From contig NC_067203.1 of assembly GCF_026262505.1 (NCBI RefSeq), forward strand, positions 3,968,001-4,032,000: DNA of 64,000 nt. The letters run 5' to 3'. The stretch comes from Trichomonas vaginalis G3 (Eukaryota > Parabasalia > Trichomonadida > Trichomonadidae). The translations under genes and the position numbers were made by a program. Under the pieces are notes generated by a model. That model searched no databases. It was not told the DNA's origin and saw nothing but the letters and a program-made list of their open reading frames with translations. Of the stretch, positions 60,491 through 64,000 are shown in pieces (position 1 is the stretch's first letter; the number at the start of each line of letters is the position of its first letter).

Positions 60491-61978
60491 TAAGGATGTC
60501 AATTCGGAAAATTGTTTTCATTTTAGGAGAATATAATTTTCCTTTTCGAAAATTTAAAAAGTGAGACGCGCAGGATTCGAACTTTTTTAAAAGTTGATTT
60601 AAATATATTCTAGTGTGGATTCTAAGGATAATATCATATTTAAAATAAGAATATACTAGTTTAGGTGGTATAATTTTTTTCGATAAATTTGAGAGCATGT
60701 ACGTTTAGGGCATCAAAATTGTCAATTCGCTCAGCGAAAGCTGAGCTAGCTTCGTTCTCGAAAGAATAGGGAAGGAGTGAAAGAGAGTGATACAGATGTT
60801 GACACATTCATATCATTTCAACAAATTTTGATCAAATTGAAATGCAATGAAATTCAATTCACTTCATATCCTTCAGTCAGTACATTGACATCCTTCTACA
60901 TCACAATGATAACTCGTGCATCAATAGTTCTACAACTAACTCAGAAAAAACAAGATTTTTCCTTCCAGCTTACAGCTTTTAAAAAGTTTCGATGATAAAA
61001 ATCACTCTACTCTTTTTTATCGATATGTTGTGATAGTAGGTAAACGTATTCTTATCGATATTAATAAAAATATTTTTACGAAAATCTGAACCAATTACAG
61101 AGTTATTCATAAAGTTTATGATAACTGTAATTACTTCATCTTTGTTTAATATTTGAATAAACAATTTAATTTAATTTGCATAATTTTTTTTAGTTGAAAG
61201 ACAGGAAACTTAGTTGAGTTTGTATTATTTTTATCGTTCAATTCATTGTATCAGTGAGTGATCCAGATATTTAAGATATTTACAAAAAATTTATTAATTT
61301 GATTAACAAATTTTAATCAAAATAGCAAAAATCTATTTGATAGCTGTAAGCAAACAATAATTTTTATTTCAAGCAAAATCAATTATTTTCATCTAAACGT
61401 ATAAAACTGTCAATTTTATGAGAATAAATTTAAAATCTCATGAAATATAAAGGAGAGTAATATTTTTCAATTTTCTTTTTTTCTTTCTCTCAAATATTTT
61501 CTATTGGGAATTTTCTTGTTATCAAAAAATAATTTTAATATTTGTTTATTTCATTACATACAATAAAATTTTCAAAACTCTATTTCTTCACAAGAAAATT
61601 TTTTTCCTTCATATGAAGAAACATTTTGTTCTCCATTTGATGCTGAGTCTAAATCTCGATTTTTGAATTTTCTTCTTTCCAAATTTCTTTTTTCCAAATT
61701 AGAAGTTTAATTCAAATTTTCAATAGTTTATATATTTTCTCAAACCGTCTTAGATTTTCTCACTTTTTAGGGATTTTCTCTCAAAATATACAAAAATAGT
61801 AATACCAATACATGTGTCTAATATACTTTAAAACCATCGTGATAAAATTCAAAAACGAAGAGTTCTTCTTTCCAAATTTTTTTCAAAATCAAAAAAATGA
61901 GATAAAAAAATATGTTTGGAAAATTCATTTTTAGCATTTTAGGAATTTTCTCACTTTTCTTCCAAATTGACATCCTTA
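60491..61978. mobile_element. 1.5 kb non-autonomous DNA transposon
   Basis: Ends are inverted copies of TAAGGATGTCAATTYGGAA (60,491-60,509 and 61,960-61,978, one mismatch). Direct repeats CTAGCGC flank it at 60,484-60,490 and 61,979-61,985, a 7 bp target duplication (8 bp if the first T is shared). The 1,488 bp interior is AT-rich with no gene longer than about 70 codons, and a small hairpin (GCTCAGCGAAAGCTGAGC) near 60,728. It must have been moved by a transposase in trans. Confidence 0.75.
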
Positions 61979-62106
61979 CTAGCGCTTCAATTCGGAAGTA
62001 TTAAGTTGAATTGAAATGGTGATCGATTTTCCATTTTAAGTTGATCGGTGAAACTTTTATATCGCAGGATAATTAAAATTGAGATGTGACAATTTTTACT
62101 TCAAAA

Positions 62107-63387
62107 ATGTTTAAGGAAGAAGCAATCAAGAATCGCCTCGCCAGGACAGAGCTTTCCGAACCAATTTTGGATAAGTTCTGCAGATACGTTAAGGTTGAAA
62201 CAACAAGTGATCCAACAGTCGAAGACCACAAGCCATCAACAAAAACTCAATGGGATCTTGCTCACATGTTAGTTAAGGAGTTAAAGGACTTTGGCATTGA
62301 AGATGTCACAGTTGATGAGCAAGCATACGTTATTGCAAATATCCCAGCTACAAAGGGCTTCGAAGATCGTGCAACAATTTTGTTATGTTCTCATATGGAT
62401 ACATCCCCACAATGCAGTGGAAAGAATGTTAACCCACAAGTATTTCGTGATTACGATGGAAAAGATATCGTTGTCAATGAGAATTTCACAATTAAAATTG
62501 AAGACAATCCTCTTCTCAAGAATGCTGTTCACGACACAATTATTACAACAGACGGCAACACTCTTCTCGGTGCCGATGACAAAGCAGGCATTGCTAACAT
62601 CATGACAGCTCTCGAATACATGTTCAAGACAAAGATGGACCATGGACCACTCCAAATCATGTTCAACGCCGATGAAGAGACAGGCAATGGCATGTTCCAA
62701 GTTCCAATGGATAAAATCAAGGCTAAACAGGCTTATACAGTTGATTCAACAGAAATGCCACTTATCGAGTACCAATGCTTCAACGCTTTCATGGCAAAAG
62801 TCACATTTACAGGATCTTCCATCCATCCAGGCTACGCTCGTGGAAAATTGGTCAATGCAGCTAATATGGCCGCTCAATTCGTTACAATGCTTCCAAGAAA
62901 CGAATCTCCAGAAGCTACAGATGAAAGATTTGGCTTCTTCCACGTCACTGACATGGAAGGACAGACAGAAACAGCTCATGTCAATGTTATCATCCGTGAT
63001 TTCGATATGAACATTGCTAAATCACGCTGCGAACGTCTTAAACAAATCGCAGCTGCCGTTGAAGCAATTTTCCCAGGCGGAAAGGTCAATGTCGACATCA
63101 AATTCCAGTACGCAAACATGTTCGACGGAATGGGACCAGATGCAAAGCCAGTCACCATTCTCGAGAAAGCCTGCCGCAACGCATTCGGTGAGCCAAAGGA
63201 GTCCTTGATCAGAGGAGGAACAGATGGAAGCCACCTCACTCACCTCGGTGTTCCAACACCAAACATGTTCACTGGAGGAATTAACTGCCACTCTAGATCA
63301 GAAATGGCCGTTCTCTCATGGATGGTCGCAAGTACTGAAGTCGTAATCGAGTTGATCAAATTGTGGGCACTTGAGAAAGCTCAGTAA
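62107..63387 (+). CDS. pepT: M20 family tripeptidase (peptidase T-like)
   Basis: 426 codons from the ATG at 62107; an in-frame GTG 21 bases upstream is not needed. Metal and active-site motifs of the M20/PepT family are all present: SHMDTS (His96, Asp98), GADDKAG (Asp157), ADEETGNG (Glu190-191), TVDS (Asp213) and the late GGINCHSRSE histidine. The lid domain (FNAFMAKVTFTGSSIHPGYA) is in the normal place, and IRGGTDGSHL is the conserved C-terminal loop. PepT is a cytosolic two-zinc aminotripeptidase removing N-terminal residues. Its distribution (mainly bacterial and in some protists) leaves open a bacterial origin. Codon use is notably more C-ending here than in neighbours, suggesting high expression. 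Confidence 0.93.
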   Translation: MFKEEAIKNRLARTELSEPILDKFCRYVKVETTSDPTVEDHKPSTKTQWDLAHMLVKELKDFGIEDVTVDEQAYVIANIPATKGFEDRATILLCSHMDTSPQCSGKNVNPQVFRDYDGKDIVVNENFTIKIEDNPLLKNAVHDTIITTDGNTLLGADDKAGIANIMTALEYMFKTKMDHGPLQIMFNADEETGNGMFQVPMDKIKAKQAYTVDSTEMPLIEYQCFNAFMAKVTFTGSSIHPGYARGKLVNAANMAAQFVTMLPRNESPEATDERFGFFHVTDMEGQTETAHVNVIIRDFDMNIAKSRCERLKQIAAAVEAIFPGGKVNVDIKFQYANMFDGMGPDAKPVTILEKACRNAFGEPKESLIRGGTDGSHLTHLGVPTPNMFTGGINCHSRSEMAVLSWMVASTEVVIELIKLWALEKAQ

Positions 63388-64000
63388 ACTTTATCTTTTA
63401 TATGGACATTATTTAAAAATAATCTTTTTCTTATTATCATTATTATTTTGAAGAATCATTCAGTTTGAACATTTTTAGAGTAAGCGTTTTTTAAAGATGC
63501 ACTTGCTGCATATGGCTCCAGAAAGTTGCAAGTATATTCTAATATGAAAATTAATAGTAAATAAAGAATCGAACTTATTATACAATGTTGAGTAGAGAGT
63601 TATATCCACAATTTAATATTTACAAGCAACAAAAATAAAAATGTTTTGTGGAATTAAAATTCCTTTTTCCAAGGACACAACATTGCTTTAATTCAAAGAA
63701 AGTATATCAGCTAAACACACAAGTTTATGTATGTACATATTGTTATAGATAGTTTCCTTTTAAATTCTTTGGACATTTTCAAAATGAATGTTTTCTCTGA
63801 ATATGAAAACATCATGTTGAAGAGAAAATATTTTCATAATAATATATTTTGATTTGTCTACTGGTGAGCCAAAGGGGTCCATAGGAACAAAATATTATTT
63901 GAGAACCATTCTGATTCTCATAATCTTCAAAAAAATTGACGATAGAAGAAGTTTGGCCTCAATTTTTTTTAAAAAAAAGGTATTGATTCAACTAAATAAT
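63388..64000. other. intergenic, nothing recognised
   Basis: AT-rich 3' flank of the peptidase gene. TAAACTTT at the stop fits trichomonad 3' processing. A weak inverted pair (GAAAACAT...ATGTTTTC around 63,785-63,815) is the only structure. No start of another gene is clear before the window ends. Confidence 0.4.

Noticed and set aside
60563-60582. Minus-strand GTTCGAATCCTGCGCGTCTC like the 3' half of a tRNA
   Set aside because: No pairing T-stem 5' side, anticodon arm or matching acceptor 5' strand could be found upstream; at best a relic inside a transposon.
60777-61164. Two 60-70 codon frames in the 1.5 kb transposon
   Set aside because: No transposase motif; composition is that of the surrounding AT-rich non-coding sequence.
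1-64000. Spliceosomal introns with the trichomonad ACTAACACACAG branch/acceptor motif
   Set aside because: I found no such motif at a gene where an intron would be needed, including upstream of RNASEH2B and the BspA copies; the ACTAACAAACA words at 2,806 and 12,081 lie in 3' flanks.

Overview
This 64 kb window is AT-rich nuclear DNA of a parabasalid protist, most likely a trichomonad (Trichomonas or Tritrichomonas). The evidence is: intronless genes with very short 5' leaders and TCA-Y-type initiators (clear for the proteasome gene and the giant coiled-coil gene), TAA/TAAA at or just after stop codons, BspA-like leucine-rich-repeat genes, Pmp-like beta-helix genes, trichomonad-type ankyrin gene remnants, and a Polinton/Maverick element. 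I cannot fix the species by eye.

Layout. 0-12 kb is an accessory, segmentally duplicated zone. It holds a 5'-partial hypothetical gene, a beta-helix surface-type gene, three BspA-like LRR copies, a ubiquitin-like multidomain gene whose last part resembles a bacterial protein family, and ankyrin and beta-helix relics duplicated with the BspA copies. 12-25 kb is a host-gene block: a 2,499-residue coiled-coil protein, an RNase H2 subunit B gene without a visible ATG, a PP2C-like relic, the dynein-assembly factor DNAAF4 and a second coiled-coil protein. 25-32 kb is a graveyard of BspA, ankyrin and beta-helix fragments with short inverted-repeat insertions and strong hairpins, followed by a small coiled-coil gene.

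32,466-50,105 is a 17.6 kb Polinton with 508 bp terminal inverted repeats and an ATTCAA target duplication. It encodes protein-primed DNA polymerase B, a retroviral-type integrase, a primase-like protein, an SF3 helicase and several small proteins. I see no capsid, packaging ATPase or maturation protease. It is a young but broken fossil: about 2.6-4.2 kb is present as two inverted arms around the helicase genes, each arm carries an iteron-like tandem array, and a Kolobok DNA transposon with intact transposase sits inside it.

50-64 kb is conserved host housekeeping: a HEAT-repeat protein (possibly HEATR5/Laa1-like), APC/C subunit CDC23/APC8, proteasome lid subunit PSMD13/Rpn9, a Tim17/22/23-family membrane protein (probably hydrogenosomal), a 1.5 kb non-autonomous transposon and an M20 tripeptidase (PepT).

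The observations I rate highest are the ubiquitin-like/bacterial-like fusion with an RLRGG junction, the fold-back architecture and dual replication gene set of the Polinton, the Kolobok-in-Polinton nesting with exact TTAA boundaries, and a dispersed family of long perfect hairpins.
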